NCBI RefSeq assembly: GCF_028287845.1
Contig: NZ_JAQBOW010000108.1
Location: 18,917-82,916 of the forward strand
Length of the DNA: 64,000 bases
Direction of reading: 5' to 3'
Source of the DNA: Mucilaginibacter sp.
GTDB lineage: Bacteria; Bacteroidota; Bacteroidia; Sphingobacteriales; Sphingobacteriaceae
The notes beneath the pieces are model-generated. The model was not told the DNA's origin and searched no databases. It saw nothing but the letters and a program-made list of their open reading frames with translations. Below are positions 17,466 through 25,752 of the stretch, one piece after another; within the stretch, counting starts at the first letter, position 1; every line of letters starts with the position of its first letter. Position numbers and translations under genes: made by a program.

Positions 17466-19940
17466 TTAATTATTTGCTTTAATATCTGTTTTAACTGTTA
17501 AGTCAAGCGGCTCATTAACTTTTTCATCCAACAGCGCCAGGTTAATAACTTCGCGCATACTGGTTACATAATGAAACTGCAAATCTCTGATATAGCTTTC
17601 CTTTATCTCCAAAATATCTTTTTTATTTGATTTGCATAGAATGATCTCTTTAATATTGGCGCGTTTGGCAGCCAGTATTTTTTCTTTTAAACCACCTACC
17701 GGTAATACACGGCCCCGCAAAGTAATTTCGCCTGTCATAGCTAAATGTGGTTTAACTTTGCGCTGTGTAAATGCAGAAGTTAACGCGGTTAACATGGTAA
17801 TACCTGCCGATGGGCCATCCTTAGGTGTAGCACCTGCCGGAACGTGTACATGCACGTCCCACTGTTCAAACAGTTTCGGGTGGATATTGAAATAGCCGGC
17901 GTGCGCGCGTAAGTAGGCTAACGCTATAGTTGCCGATTCTTTCATTACATCACCTAAACTACCTGTTAAAGTTAAATGCCCTTTACCTGGGCTTAGGCTG
18001 GCTTCAATAAACAATATGTCGCCGCCTACCGATGTCCAGGCAAGGCCGGTTACTACTCCGGCTACGTCGTTGCCTTCGTATAGGTCCTTGTCAAATATGG
18101 GTGCACCTAATATGGTTTCAACATCCTTTTTGCTTACTATAGCGTTGTAGGTCTCTTCCAGTGCTATTTTTTTTGCAATACCGCGCACTACCGAGCCTAT
18201 CTTTTTCTCCAATCCACGCACGCCCGACTCGCGGGTATAATCTTCTATCAGTTTCTCTATCACATCAGGTTTTATAGTGATATCTTTTAATTTCAGGCCG
18301 TGTGCATCGCGTTGTTTTGGCAATAGGTGCTGTTTGGATATCTCAACTTTTTCCTCGATGGTATAACCGTTCACTTCGATGATCTCCATGCGGTCAAGCA
18401 AGGCCGGCTGTATGTTGCTTAATGAGTTGGCTGTCGCGATGAACATTACGTTAGAAAGGTCGAAATCCATCTCTACATAATGGTCATAAAAGGTACTGTT
18501 TTGTTCGGGATCCAACACTTCCAATAAAGCCGATGATGGGTCGCCCCTGAAATCATTGCCCACCTTATCTATTTCATCCAAAATAAATACCGGATTAGCC
18601 GCACCTGCTTTTTTAACAGATTGTATAATACGCCCGGGCATAGCGCCAATATAGGTTTTACGGTGGCCGCGAATCTCGGCCTCATCACGTATGCCGCCTA
18701 AAGCCATACGCACATATTTGCGTCCTAAAGCTTTGGCAATTGATTTACCCAACGATGTTTTACCAACTCCCGGAGGGCCAACCAAACAAAGTATAGGCGC
18801 TTTCATGTTGTGTTTTAGCTTTAATACAGCCAAATATTCAATAATACGGTGCTTCACCTTATCTAAACCGAAGTGGTCCTTATCCAACACCTTTTGGGCG
18901 CGTTTAAGGTCGAAGTTATCTTTAGTAAATTCGTTCCAGGGCAGGTCAAGCAATAGCTCGAGGTAGTTTATTTGTACAGAATAATCAGCAGCGGCAGGGT
19001 TGGTGCGTACCAGCTTTTCAACCTCTTTATCAAAATGCGTTTTAACCTCAACGTTCCATTTCTTTTTGGCGCCGCGCTGGCGCAGGTTGTCAATTTCCAG
19101 GTCGGGCGATGTTCCGCCCAATTCTTCCTGTATAGTTTTAATTTGCTGATTTAAAAAGTAATCCCGCTGCTGTTTATCAAGGTCAACACGCACCCGGGTT
19201 TGTATCTGGTTCTTTAATTCAAGTAATTGCAGCTCCATGGTTAAATGCTCCAAAACCAGGTTAGCCATATCGCGGCGATTGGTTACTTCCAGCAGCTTTT
19301 GTTTGGCCATCATATCGGCATTCATGTTTGATGATATGAAATTCATCAAAAACGAAGTGCTTTCAATATTACGGATAGCTATACCGGCCTCGCTTGGGAT
19401 ATTTGGCGAAAGCTGTATGATATTCATAGCCATATCCTTAATAGAGGATATCATGGCCTTAAACTCTTTATCTTCTTTTGATCTTTTTACCTCCTTAAAA
19501 GGCTCAATAGTAGCTTTTATATAAGGCTCGCTTTGTACTTCTTCTTTTAAGTAAAAGCGTTTTTTACCCTGTAGTATAACGGTTGTATTACCATCAGGCA
19601 TTTGCAGCATTTTTATAATTAAAGCTACAGTGCCTATTGTATTTAACTGACTAAAGCTTGGGTCTTCAATAGCTACATCTTTTTGTGATACTACACCTAT
19701 CATGCGGCTACCTTTATTGGCATCACGTATTAATTTGATGGACTTGTCTCTGCCAACCGTAATGGGAATAACCACGCCCGGAAAAAGCACAGTATTACGC
19801 AACGGCAGTATAGGTAAAAACTCAGGTACCTGCTCGTTATTCATTTCTTCCTCATCCTCTGAGGACATCAGAGGGAAAAATTCAGAATCTTCATTTATCA
19901 CTGGCAAAACATTTTTAAAATCAAAGGGGTCAAAACTCAT
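17466..19940 (-). CDS. lon: ATP-dependent protease Lon
   Basis: Cytoplasmic AAA+ serine protease for misfolded and regulatory proteins. The 824 residues show the N-terminal LON substrate domain (FLPILPLRNTVLFPGVVIPI), a Walker A GPPGVGKTS at about residues 387-395, Walker B FILDEIDK, and the protease domain with DGPSAG (Ser711) and the catalytic lysine in GGLKEKI about 43 residues later. The ATG at 19940 is preferred over the TTG one codon upstream. An LpxR-like gene follows after 47 bases. Upstream is a 365-base region without a clear promoter. Confidence 0.98.
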   Translation of the reverse strand: MSFDPFDFKNVLPVINEDSEFFPLMSSEDEEEMNNEQVPEFLPILPLRNTVLFPGVVIPITVGRDKSIKLIRDANKGSRMIGVVSQKDVAIEDPSFSQLNTIGTVALIIKMLQMPDGNTTVILQGKKRFYLKEEVQSEPYIKATIEPFKEVKRSKEDKEFKAMISSIKDMAMNIIQLSPNIPSEAGIAIRNIESTSFLMNFISSNMNADMMAKQKLLEVTNRRDMANLVLEHLTMELQLLELKNQIQTRVRVDLDKQQRDYFLNQQIKTIQEELGGTSPDLEIDNLRQRGAKKKWNVEVKTHFDKEVEKLVRTNPAAADYSVQINYLELLLDLPWNEFTKDNFDLKRAQKVLDKDHFGLDKVKHRIIEYLAVLKLKHNMKAPILCLVGPPGVGKTSLGKSIAKALGRKYVRMALGGIRDEAEIRGHRKTYIGAMPGRIIQSVKKAGAANPVFILDEIDKVGNDFRGDPSSALLEVLDPEQNSTFYDHYVEMDFDLSNVMFIATANSLSNIQPALLDRMEIIEVNGYTIEEKVEISKQHLLPKQRDAHGLKLKDITIKPDVIEKLIEDYTRESGVRGLEKKIGSVVRGIAKKIALEETYNAIVSKKDVETILGAPIFDKDLYEGNDVAGVVTGLAWTSVGGDILFIEASLSPGKGHLTLTGSLGDVMKESATIALAYLRAHAGYFNIHPKLFEQWDVHVHVPAGATPKDGPSAGITMLTALTSAFTQRKVKPHLAMTGEITLRGRVLPVGGLKEKILAAKRANIKEIILCKSNKKDILEIKESYIRDLQFHYVTSMREVINLALLDEKVNEPLDLTVKTDIKANN

Positions 19941-20305
19941 CAAATACTTTATATATCAATAAAAAAACGTCATGTTGTCAGCTTATAAAAATTAAGCGGG
20001 CATTAACACGGGTAAAATAGCGGTTACTATTAAATGCATACTCTATTTCAAGAGCTATGCCAAGATAAGGTAATTCAGACACAACAGTTACTTTAGCATT
20101 GTATCAGTTTGATTACATGCTATTTACAAATTTACCTGCTTTTTATTAAATCTTTTTAAATAAATTGATAAAGATGAAAAAAAGTCATACCCTTGCCCTG
20201 CATAATTTATTGAGGGACTTTTTTTTAATATATAGGCGGGTATGCATAATAATTTATAATTAAAGGAGTTAACTAAGTACTATTTGTTAACAAAATAAGT
20301 TTTTA
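19941..20305. other. Gene-poor spacer between divergent lon and TPR gene
   Basis: AT-rich region of about 360 bases that should hold both promoters, but no exact TAnnTTTG box is seen near either start. It contains a weak hairpin (AAAAAAAGTC near 20174 against GGACTTTTTTT near 20213) and a 29-codon open frame starting at 20174 with no recognisable product. I would not call a gene here. Confidence 0.5.
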
Positions 20306-20944
20306 ATGAGGTTACCGGTCTTAGTATCTTTCCTGATTATCTCTTCTGTTGAACATGCAGCATCACAAAATGCCTATGTTAGATTAGGAAAACAGGCTTA
20401 TATTGACGGAAATTTTAAAGCGGCGGTAACGCAGCTGGAAAAAGGATGTATGATAGACTCTACCAATGCTAACGCCTTATGGATGTTAGGTTATTCTTAT
20501 TATCATAGCGACAATTATCTTAAATCTATAACCGCCTTTACCAAAGAAATAGCTATTACCCCTGCCGATGCTCACGCTTATTACTACAGGGCGAGGGCGC
20601 AATATCACTTAGGCACGGATAGCCAGGTGCCGGCCGAAAAGGAAAAATATTTATTGGGCGCGATTATAGATTTTACCAAAGCCATATCCATTAATCCTGC
20701 CGATACAAAACTGACGGTTTTTTATCAAAATCGCGGTCTTGTTTATAAAGACTACGCCGCGTTTAAACTACAAACAAACTCTCGATTTTACGATAGAAGA
20801 AGAGGCATCGACGCCTTGAAAGCATCTATTGCCGATCTGCAAAAGGTTTTGGATAGTGATGGAAACCGCAGTGATATATCTAATATTTCTTCGCTGATAG
20901 ACTTGTCAAAAGAAAAATTGGCCACGGCTGTTGGTCACCATTAA
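20306..20944 (+). CDS. Secreted TPR-repeat protein
   Basis: Function unknown; TPR proteins act as protein-binding scaffolds. The 212 residues begin with a signal peptide ending near AASQ (residue 21), placing it in the periplasm or outer membrane. At least three TPR-like helical pairs are visible (KQAYIDGNFKAAVTQLEKG, YSYYHSDNYLKSITAFTKEI, a third around AIIDFTKAISINPADTK). Its TAA stop overlaps the stop of the convergent lipoprotein gene. Confidence 0.75.
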   Translation: MRLPVLVSFLIISSVEHAASQNAYVRLGKQAYIDGNFKAAVTQLEKGCMIDSTNANALWMLGYSYYHSDNYLKSITAFTKEIAITPADAHAYYYRARAQYHLGTDSQVPAEKEKYLLGAIIDFTKAISINPADTKLTVFYQNRGLVYKDYAAFKLQTNSRFYDRRRGIDALKASIADLQKVLDSDGNRSDISNISSLIDLSKEKLATAVGHH

Positions 20945-21507
20945 TTTAAGGTGCCTTTTATCGTATACGTATTGGCCCCCAGCAAACGTACTTTCTGATA
21001 TTTTTGTATGATATAAAGTGAATCAGGGAAATAGCTTAGTTTTTCGTTGGTTTGATACAGTATGTTTTCAGTACGGTTATAGATCAATATCCATTTAACT
21101 TTATCGGCCTGTTTATTAATAACTATCAACTGCGTTTTAAGATCGATAGTCTTTGCACGGTAAATGATGGAGGCGCCGTTGGTTTGAATATTGTAACTAT
21201 CCCGCCACGCAGGTTTGTTAATGTCTGATTCGCTGAATGAGCTTAACTCAAGTCCCCAGTTGCTGATGTGTACCTTCTTTGTTTCGGTAATACCGTTGTG
21301 AGTAACGGTTTTGTTGGTAAGATGATTTAGCTTAGTAAGGCGCAAACTATCAGCATGAAAGTAACCCTTTATATTGAAAAATTTAACATCGCTTTTTTCC
21401 GTATCTGGTTTGCATGATGGGAGAAGATATGTAAAAGATATTGCAAATAAATAAAAGAGAATTTTTAACCCTCTTTCCCGCTTGCGGAAGAGAGGGTCGA
21501 CAAGCAT
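20941..21507 (-). CDS. Hypothetical lipoprotein with repeat-derived N-terminus
   Basis: Unknown function. From the ATG at 21507 the protein has 188 residues, with a lipoprotein signal: basic start (FRKRERGLK), hydrophobic stretch and LLPSC with Cys32 as the likely lipidation site. There is no Met between that ATG and the hydrophobic core, and the ATG and first 15 codons lie within a palindromic repeat, so the repeat appears to have provided the start. The longer open frame upstream runs back through repeat DNA into the gpmI end and is not convincing. Downstream of gpmI on the same strand. Confidence 0.65.
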   Translation of the reverse strand: MLVDPLFRKRERGLKILFYLFAISFTYLLPSCKPDTEKSDVKFFNIKGYFHADSLRLTKLNHLTNKTVTHNGITETKKVHISNWGLELSSFSESDINKPAWRDSYNIQTNGASIIYRAKTIDLKTQLIVINKQADKVKWILIYNRTENILYQTNEKLSYFPDSLYIIQKYQKVRLLGANTYTIKGTLN

Positions 21508-21640
21508 AGCGATGTCTGGGTGAGTAAACGTTCGCCAATGCAATAACGCTATTGGTGCATTATTAATCCACTCACCCGGTCTTTGCTTCGCCCGACCACC
21601 CTCTCTTCGGCAAACCGTAAAGAGGGTTTCTTTAATTTGC
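21467..21640. repeat. Large palindromic repeat between gpmI and the lipoprotein
   Basis: Left side ACCCTCTTTCCCGCTTGCGG with GAAGAGAGGGTCG and GTCTGGGTGAGTAAACG is mirrored on the right by CCACTCACCCGGTC, GCCCGACCACCCTCTCTTCGG and AAAGAGGGTTTC. The module GTCkGGGTGAGTAAwCG (21514-21530) recurs at 23260-23276. It covers the start codon and the first residues of the lipoprotein. This resembles dispersed REP-like palindromes common in the phylum. Confidence 0.75.
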
Positions 21641-21652
21641 TTTATAAGATTC

Positions 21653-23176
21653 CTACACCAATACATTCCCACCCATTTCTTCAGGAATTGTAATACCTAA
21701 AATATGAAGTACTGTTGGTGCAATATCACCCAACTTGCCATCTTTAACCGCTTTAACATCTTTATCAATAACAATGCAAGGTACCAGGTTGGTGGTATGC
21801 GCGGTGTTTGGCGTTCCGTCGTTATTTATCATGTAATCGGCGTTGCCATGATCGGCTAAAATAATGAAGGAGTAGCCATTGGCTAAGCCTGCTTCTACCA
21901 CATCTTTACAGCATCTGTCGGCCGTTTCGGCAGCTTTAACAACCGCGCTGAAAACTCCTGTATGCCCCACCATATCGGTGTTGGCAAAGTTTAGTACAAT
22001 AAAATCGGGCCAGCCGCTTTTTAGTTCGGGGATGATGGCATCGCGTATACCTTCGGCGCTCATTTCAGGCTGCAGATCATAGGTTGCAACTTTTGGCGAT
22101 GGCACCATCAGGCGTTTTTCGTTTATAAATTCTTTCTCGCGTCCGCCCGAAAAGAAGAAGGTAACGTGAGGGTATTTTTCTGTTTCGGCAATACGGATCT
22201 GGTTCTTGCCGGCATCCTGCAAAATCTCGCCCAAAGTTTTTGTAAGATCCTCTTTAGTAAATACAACTTTAACATTTTTAAATGTTTCGTCGTAAGTGGT
22301 CATGGTAACATAATACAGATTAAGCGGCTGCAGGTTATATTCCGGGAAAGCCTTTTGTGTAAGCGCTACGGTAATTTCGCGACCACGATCAGTACGGAAA
22401 TTAAAGCATATCACTACGTCGCCCTCTTTTATAACCGCAAGCGGTTGCCCCGCGCTATTGGTTTTAACAATAGGCTGCATAAACTCGTCGGTAACATCCT
22501 TTAAGTATGCCTCTTTAATAACCTGTTGTATATTGTTAGTTGGTTGGCCGGTACCGTGTACCATTACGTCATAGGCTTGTTTAACACGCTCCCAACGGTT
22601 GTCGCGATCCATAGCATAATACCGACCGATAGCCGATGCCAGCTTAACAGGAGTGTTGGCAATATGGTCCTCCAAATCAGTAATAAAACCTAAACCCGAT
22701 TTTGGGTCGGTATCCCGTCCATCTAAAAAAGCATGAACAAAAACATTACTTAGTCCGGAGGTAACTGCCGCGTCACATAATCCTTTTAAGTGTTTTATAT
22801 GCGAGTGTACGCCGCCATCAGATACTAAACCAATGAAATGTACATCTTTATTATTTTGTTTAGCATAATCAAACGCGTCTTTTAAAACCGGGTTGGTTAT
22901 CAGCTCATTATCATCAACCGCTTTGTTAATGCGGCCAAGCTCCTGGTAAACGGTACGGCCGGCACCCAAATTCATGTGCCCTACTTCCGAGTTGCCCATT
23001 TGCCCATCCGGCAAACCAACGGCCATGCCTGATGCTTCCAGCTTTGAGTTTGGATAGTTTGCTATCAGCGAATCAAAAAATGGCGTATGAGCCGCCAATA
23101 TAGCGTTCGACTGATCGTTACGGCCGTAACCCCAGCCATCTAAAATTATTAATGCAAGTTTCTTGTTGTTTTCCAC
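21653..23176 (-). CDS. gpmI: 2,3-bisphosphoglycerate-independent phosphoglycerate mutase
   Basis: Glycolytic and gluconeogenic enzyme interconverting 3- and 2-phosphoglycerate with two Mn ions. The 507-residue length is standard. ALIILDGWGYG at the N-terminus supplies a metal aspartate, and GNSEVGHMNLGAGR at 61-74 contains the phosphorylated serine (Ser63). LADHGNADYM and AHTTNLVP near the end provide further metal ligands. The start is GTG, four bases after a strong -7 box, so the mRNA is probably leaderless. Confidence 0.97.
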   Translation of the reverse strand: MENNKKLALIILDGWGYGRNDQSNAILAAHTPFFDSLIANYPNSKLEASGMAVGLPDGQMGNSEVGHMNLGAGRTVYQELGRINKAVDDNELITNPVLKDAFDYAKQNNKDVHFIGLVSDGGVHSHIKHLKGLCDAAVTSGLSNVFVHAFLDGRDTDPKSGLGFITDLEDHIANTPVKLASAIGRYYAMDRDNRWERVKQAYDVMVHGTGQPTNNIQQVIKEAYLKDVTDEFMQPIVKTNSAGQPLAVIKEGDVVICFNFRTDRGREITVALTQKAFPEYNLQPLNLYYVTMTTYDETFKNVKVVFTKEDLTKTLGEILQDAGKNQIRIAETEKYPHVTFFFSGGREKEFINEKRLMVPSPKVATYDLQPEMSAEGIRDAIIPELKSGWPDFIVLNFANTDMVGHTGVFSAVVKAAETADRCCKDVVEAGLANGYSFIILADHGNADYMINNDGTPNTAHTTNLVPCIVIDKDVKAVKDGKLGDIAPTVLHILGITIPEEMGGNVLV

Positions 23177-23180
23177 AGTG

Positions 23181-23188
23181 CAAATATA
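23181..23188 (-). promoter_or_regulatory. -7 promoter box of gpmI
   Basis: TATATTTG on the minus strand, four bases before the GTG start. Predicted leaderless transcript starting at a GTG. Confidence 0.6.
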
Positions 23189-23233
23189 AAGGTGATGGGG
23201 GATAGATTATAATTAATTTGTTAGAACGCGCGG

Positions 23234-23273
23234 TTACTCACCCCGACTACGCTTCGCTGGTCGGGGTGAGTAA
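23234..23273. repeat. Perfect hairpin palindrome, 14-bp arms
   Basis: TTACTCACCCCGAC and its exact complement GTCGGGGTGAGTAA with a 12-base loop (TACGCTTCGCTG). It lies between divergent gpmI and the MetX-like gene. Its right arm shares a 16-17 base module with the larger palindrome at 21467-21640, so both belong to one family. Confidence 0.8.
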
Positions 23274-23371
23274 TCGCCGATTTGAATTTAATAAACCCAC
23301 GCTTGCATGAACTTATTCTTTTATATAGATTTATCCAATCAATTATCCGTACCATACAGTATTTATTTTTC

Positions 23372-24406
23372 ATGAAAAATTTCCTTTTTGCTATCGCGCT
23401 TTTATTTACAGGCGTTACAATATCACAGGCTCAAAACACACGCCGCCCCGACAGGCAGCAAATAGCTTCAATTGGCGACCTGAAACTACAATCGGGCAGT
23501 GTTATTACCGATTGTAAGGTTGGTTACCGCATGTATGGCCAGTTAAACAGTACCAAAAGTAATGTTGTACTGTTGCTAACCTGGTTTGGCGGCACATCAA
23601 GCAATAACGCCGGAGGGGATACCTGGAAAGCAATTGACACTACACGCTATTGTTTAATAATTGTTGATGCTTTGGGTAATGGCATATCCTCATCACCATC
23701 AAACAGCATAAAACAGCATGGAATGCAGTTCCCGGTTTTTAATATTGCCGACATGGTAGAGAGCCAGCATCAGCTACTTACACAAAAATTTGGTGTCAGC
23801 CATGTTAAAGCCATTACGGGCATTTCTATGGGTGGTATACAAACCTTCCAGTGGGCGGTGAGTTATCCTGATTTTATGGATGCTTTGGTGCCTATAGTTG
23901 GCAGTCCGCAACCTACCAGTTTCGACCTGATGCTTTACAGCACATTTAAGAATATTGTTGAAACAGATACCGAATATAATCATGGTGATTACAAGGTTAA
24001 CCCTAAAATAAGCAATGCCAATTTACTGTGGGAGCTATTTTTAACATCACCGTCCGAAAGGGTAAGAACCAAATCGCACGATGATTTTACCAAATGGTTT
24101 AATGGTGTGAAAGGCAGCGGGCACCCCGACTGGAACGATACCTGGTACCAAATTACAGCTATAATAACGCACGATATTAGTAAACCCTATAATGGCTCAA
24201 TGAAAGAAGCCGCAGCGCACATTAAGGCCAAAATGATCATCATTTCATCTAAGCAAGATCACATGGTTAACCCTACCCCGGCCATTGAATTTTCAAAGCT
24301 GCTGCCCGATGCCAAACTGGTACTGATAGACAGCGATGCAGGGCACCTGGCCGGAAATTTTGGTAATGCTACTATTAGAAATAGCGTGATTGAAATACTG
24401 CAATAA
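23372..24406 (+). CDS. Secreted alpha/beta hydrolase of the homoserine O-acetyltransferase (MetX) fold
   Basis: The 344-residue protein begins with a signal peptide (MKNFLFAIALLFTGVTISQAQ). The catalytic triad can be read: Ser152 in GISMGG, Asp296 in SSKQDHMVNP and His325 in DAGHLAG. DALGNGISSSPSN resembles a conserved MetX loop. True homoserine acetyltransferases are cytoplasmic, so export argues for a different, unknown ester or acyl substrate. The ATG at 23372 is chosen because it gives the signal peptide; the open frame continues 30 codons upstream into intergenic sequence. Confidence 0.85.
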   Translation: MKNFLFAIALLFTGVTISQAQNTRRPDRQQIASIGDLKLQSGSVITDCKVGYRMYGQLNSTKSNVVLLLTWFGGTSSNNAGGDTWKAIDTTRYCLIIVDALGNGISSSPSNSIKQHGMQFPVFNIADMVESQHQLLTQKFGVSHVKAITGISMGGIQTFQWAVSYPDFMDALVPIVGSPQPTSFDLMLYSTFKNIVETDTEYNHGDYKVNPKISNANLLWELFLTSPSERVRTKSHDDFTKWFNGVKGSGHPDWNDTWYQITAIITHDISKPYNGSMKEAAAHIKAKMIIISSKQDHMVNPTPAIEFSKLLPDAKLVLIDSDAGHLAGNFGNATIRNSVIEILQ

Positions 24407-24458
24407 GGGGAGTAATTATTGCTTTACTGGAAATAACATTGATTAAGGGTTTGAATAC

Positions 24459-24657
24459 GGGGATTGCAAATCCCCTGAAAAGTTAGTCCGGGATTATAAA
24501 TCCGGACTAACAGGGTTATATCGATATTTACCCTTAACGGTAGGAGTATTCGAAAGATTTGTGTTAGTCCGAATTTATAATCCCGGACTTGAATAGTTGC
24601 GGATTTGTAATCCGCTTAAGGCATTAAGTTAACCGAGGATTGCAAACCCGGACTAAC
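24459..24657. repeat. Array of small GGATT/AATCC hairpins
   Basis: At least four self-complementary units occur in 200 bases: GGGGATTGCAAATCCCC (24459), GTTAGTCCGG...CCGGACTAAC (24482-24511), a related unit GTTAGTCCGAATTTATAATCCCGGAC near 24563 and GCGGATTTGTAATCCGC (24599), then GGATTGCAAACCCGGACTAAC ending at 24657. A different 44-base block is embedded between units. The pattern is a set of variants on one core, extended by a TTAGTCCGG word. Confidence 0.75.
24516..24559 (+). repeat. 44-bp direct repeat, copy 1
   Basis: Matches the block at 25521-25564 at 41 of 44 positions (TTATATCGATATTTACC... to ...GAGTATTCGAAAGATT). The two copies bracket the SGNH lipoprotein gene, 1005 bases apart and in the same orientation. 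Confidence 0.85.
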
Positions 24658-24714
24658 ATGAAAAAGGGTGATAAGGTAGAAAAAGAAAAGACGAAACCAA
24701 AGCCTAAAAAGTAA
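24658..24714 (+). CDS. Possible 18-residue lysine-rich peptide
   Basis: An ATG directly after the hairpin array opens an 18-codon frame rich in lysine (MKKGDKVEKEKTKPKPKK), followed within 20 bases by a terminator-like hairpin. Peptide followed by terminator suggests a real short transcript, but it could equally be the degraded end of an older gene. No homologue is recognised. Confidence 0.25.
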   Translation: MKKGDKVEKEKTKPKPKK

Positions 24715-24734
24715 CTGTATTTATTTATACATTT

Positions 24735-24760
24735 AAGCCGCCTAACAAGTGGCTTTTTTT
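24735..24760 (+). terminator. Terminator-like hairpin before the SGNH gene
   Basis: Five-base-pair stem AAGCC/GGCTT with an 11-base loop and a run of eight T residues in all. It would end any transcript reading from the short lysine-rich frame. It also argues that the SGNH gene starts at the GTG after it, not at the GTG inside the stem. Confidence 0.6.
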
Positions 24761-24775
24761 ATTGACCTAAATCAC

Positions 24776-25420
24776 GTGAAGAAATTAGTACTATTTGGAT
24801 TGTTTATAGCAGCAATATATTCATGTAAAAAACCCCCACTTATTGATTTAGGCCAAAAACCAATTGGTCAATATCTATATGAGGGTGATAGCATGACAGA
24901 TACGGTACAGGGGTACAGATTTAATTGGCCTGCGCAAATAGTTAAACTTAGTAAATCCGCATTTCTTACGCCACAGGTAAATGTGGCTACCACAGCAGAG
25001 ACCGTTCAAATGATGGATGGTGAGTATGCAACCCAAGTACACCCCCATGCCCCTAACCCAAATCAAAACTATTTCTTTTTCTTATTGGCGGGTACAAATG
25101 ATGCTTATTTCGGTCATTCGCCGGCACAAATATATAGTGACTTAAAAACCGAATGGAAACAGGCACGGGGAGATGGCTTTAAAGTAGTTGCATTTTGTTT
25201 GCCCCGTTCAACTATGCTTATAAGAGATACTACCAATGTCAAGGTAAACAAACTTATAATAGCAGATTTATCCCAATTTGATTATTTAATAAGGACGGAC
25301 ACCCTTCTCCCTGATCCTACAGACCTAACGCTATGGCAAACTGATGGCATCCATCCAAATGCTGCGGGATCAATTAAAATTGCCAAAGAGGTTTTAAATG
25401 TAATAGCGGTGAAGAATTAA
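24776..25420 (+). CDS. SGNH/GDSL-type hydrolase lipoprotein
   Basis: Predicted surface or periplasmic esterase or acetylhydrolase. From the GTG at 24776 the 214-residue protein has a lipoprotein signal ending in YSC (Cys17). The SGNH blocks are visible: GDSM with Ser39, AGTND with Asn108, and DGIHPNAAG with Asp190 and His193; the block II glycine is not obvious. An earlier in-frame GTG at 24749 lies in a terminator hairpin and is less likely. The gene stands alone between two copies of a 44-bp direct repeat, which may mark it as a separately acquired or duplicated segment. Confidence 0.75.
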   Translation: MKKLVLFGLFIAAIYSCKKPPLIDLGQKPIGQYLYEGDSMTDTVQGYRFNWPAQIVKLSKSAFLTPQVNVATTAETVQMMDGEYATQVHPHAPNPNQNYFFFLLAGTNDAYFGHSPAQIYSDLKTEWKQARGDGFKVVAFCLPRSTMLIRDTTNVKVNKLIIADLSQFDYLIRTDTLLPDPTDLTLWQTDGIHPNAAGSIKIAKEVLNVIAVKN

Positions 25421-25520
25421 AGAAATGGTTATAAAAATAAAATAAAACCGATAATATCTTATCATGGTCTAACGGGTATATAGTCTCCTGTTATCACCAA
25501 CAAATTGTGCGTTGACCAGT

Positions 25521-25564
25521 TTATATCGATATTTACCTTTAACATTAGGAGTATTCGAAAGATT
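25521..25564 (+). repeat. 44-bp direct repeat, copy 2
   Basis: Second copy of the block at 24516-24559, with three mismatches. It is followed after 16 bases by a GTCATCCTGAAC-type palindrome. About 100 bases between the SGNH stop and this copy hold nothing recognisable. Confidence 0.85.
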
Positions 25565-25580
25565 CTAAAAACACCTTTTT

Positions 25581-25652
25581 GTCATCCTGAACATAGTGAA
25601 GGATCTTATTAAATCGATAAGTATAAAAGCAGTCATTCTACGTTCAGAATGA
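25581..25652. repeat. Imperfect palindromic element (GTCATCCTGAAC type)
   Basis: Left end GTCATCCTGAACATAGTGAAGG is mirrored by TCATTCTACGTTCAGAATGA at the right. This is a dispersed palindrome I recognise as common in Bacteroidota genomes. It lies about 70 bases before the nadC promoter box. Confidence 0.7.
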
Positions 25653-25723
25653 TAAATAATCTTTCTAACACCCTTAATCTGTTATTCAGACATCCGCAAA
25701 CTATCACATCCAAAAAATGTTAT

Positions 25724-25731
25724 TACTTTTG
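25724..25731 (+). promoter_or_regulatory. -7 promoter box of nadC
   Basis: TACTTTTG, 21 bases before the TTG start of nadC. It predicts a leader of about 15 bases. Confidence 0.55.
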
Positions 25732-25752
25732 ATCTTCTAAAATATACTTGAT

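Noticed and set aside
20174..20263. 29-codon open frame between lon and the TPR gene
   Set aside because: Composition is not protein-like, it ends in a poly-T hairpin and there is no ribosome-binding or promoter signal.
23282..23371. Longer N-terminus for the MetX-like hydrolase
   Set aside because: The extra 30 codons cover intergenic sequence next to a palindrome and would place the signal peptide internally; the ATG at 23372 is better.
24459..24657. Hairpin array as a possible CRISPR array
   Set aside because: Units are short self-complementary hairpins of unequal length, no regular spacers occur and no cas genes are present.
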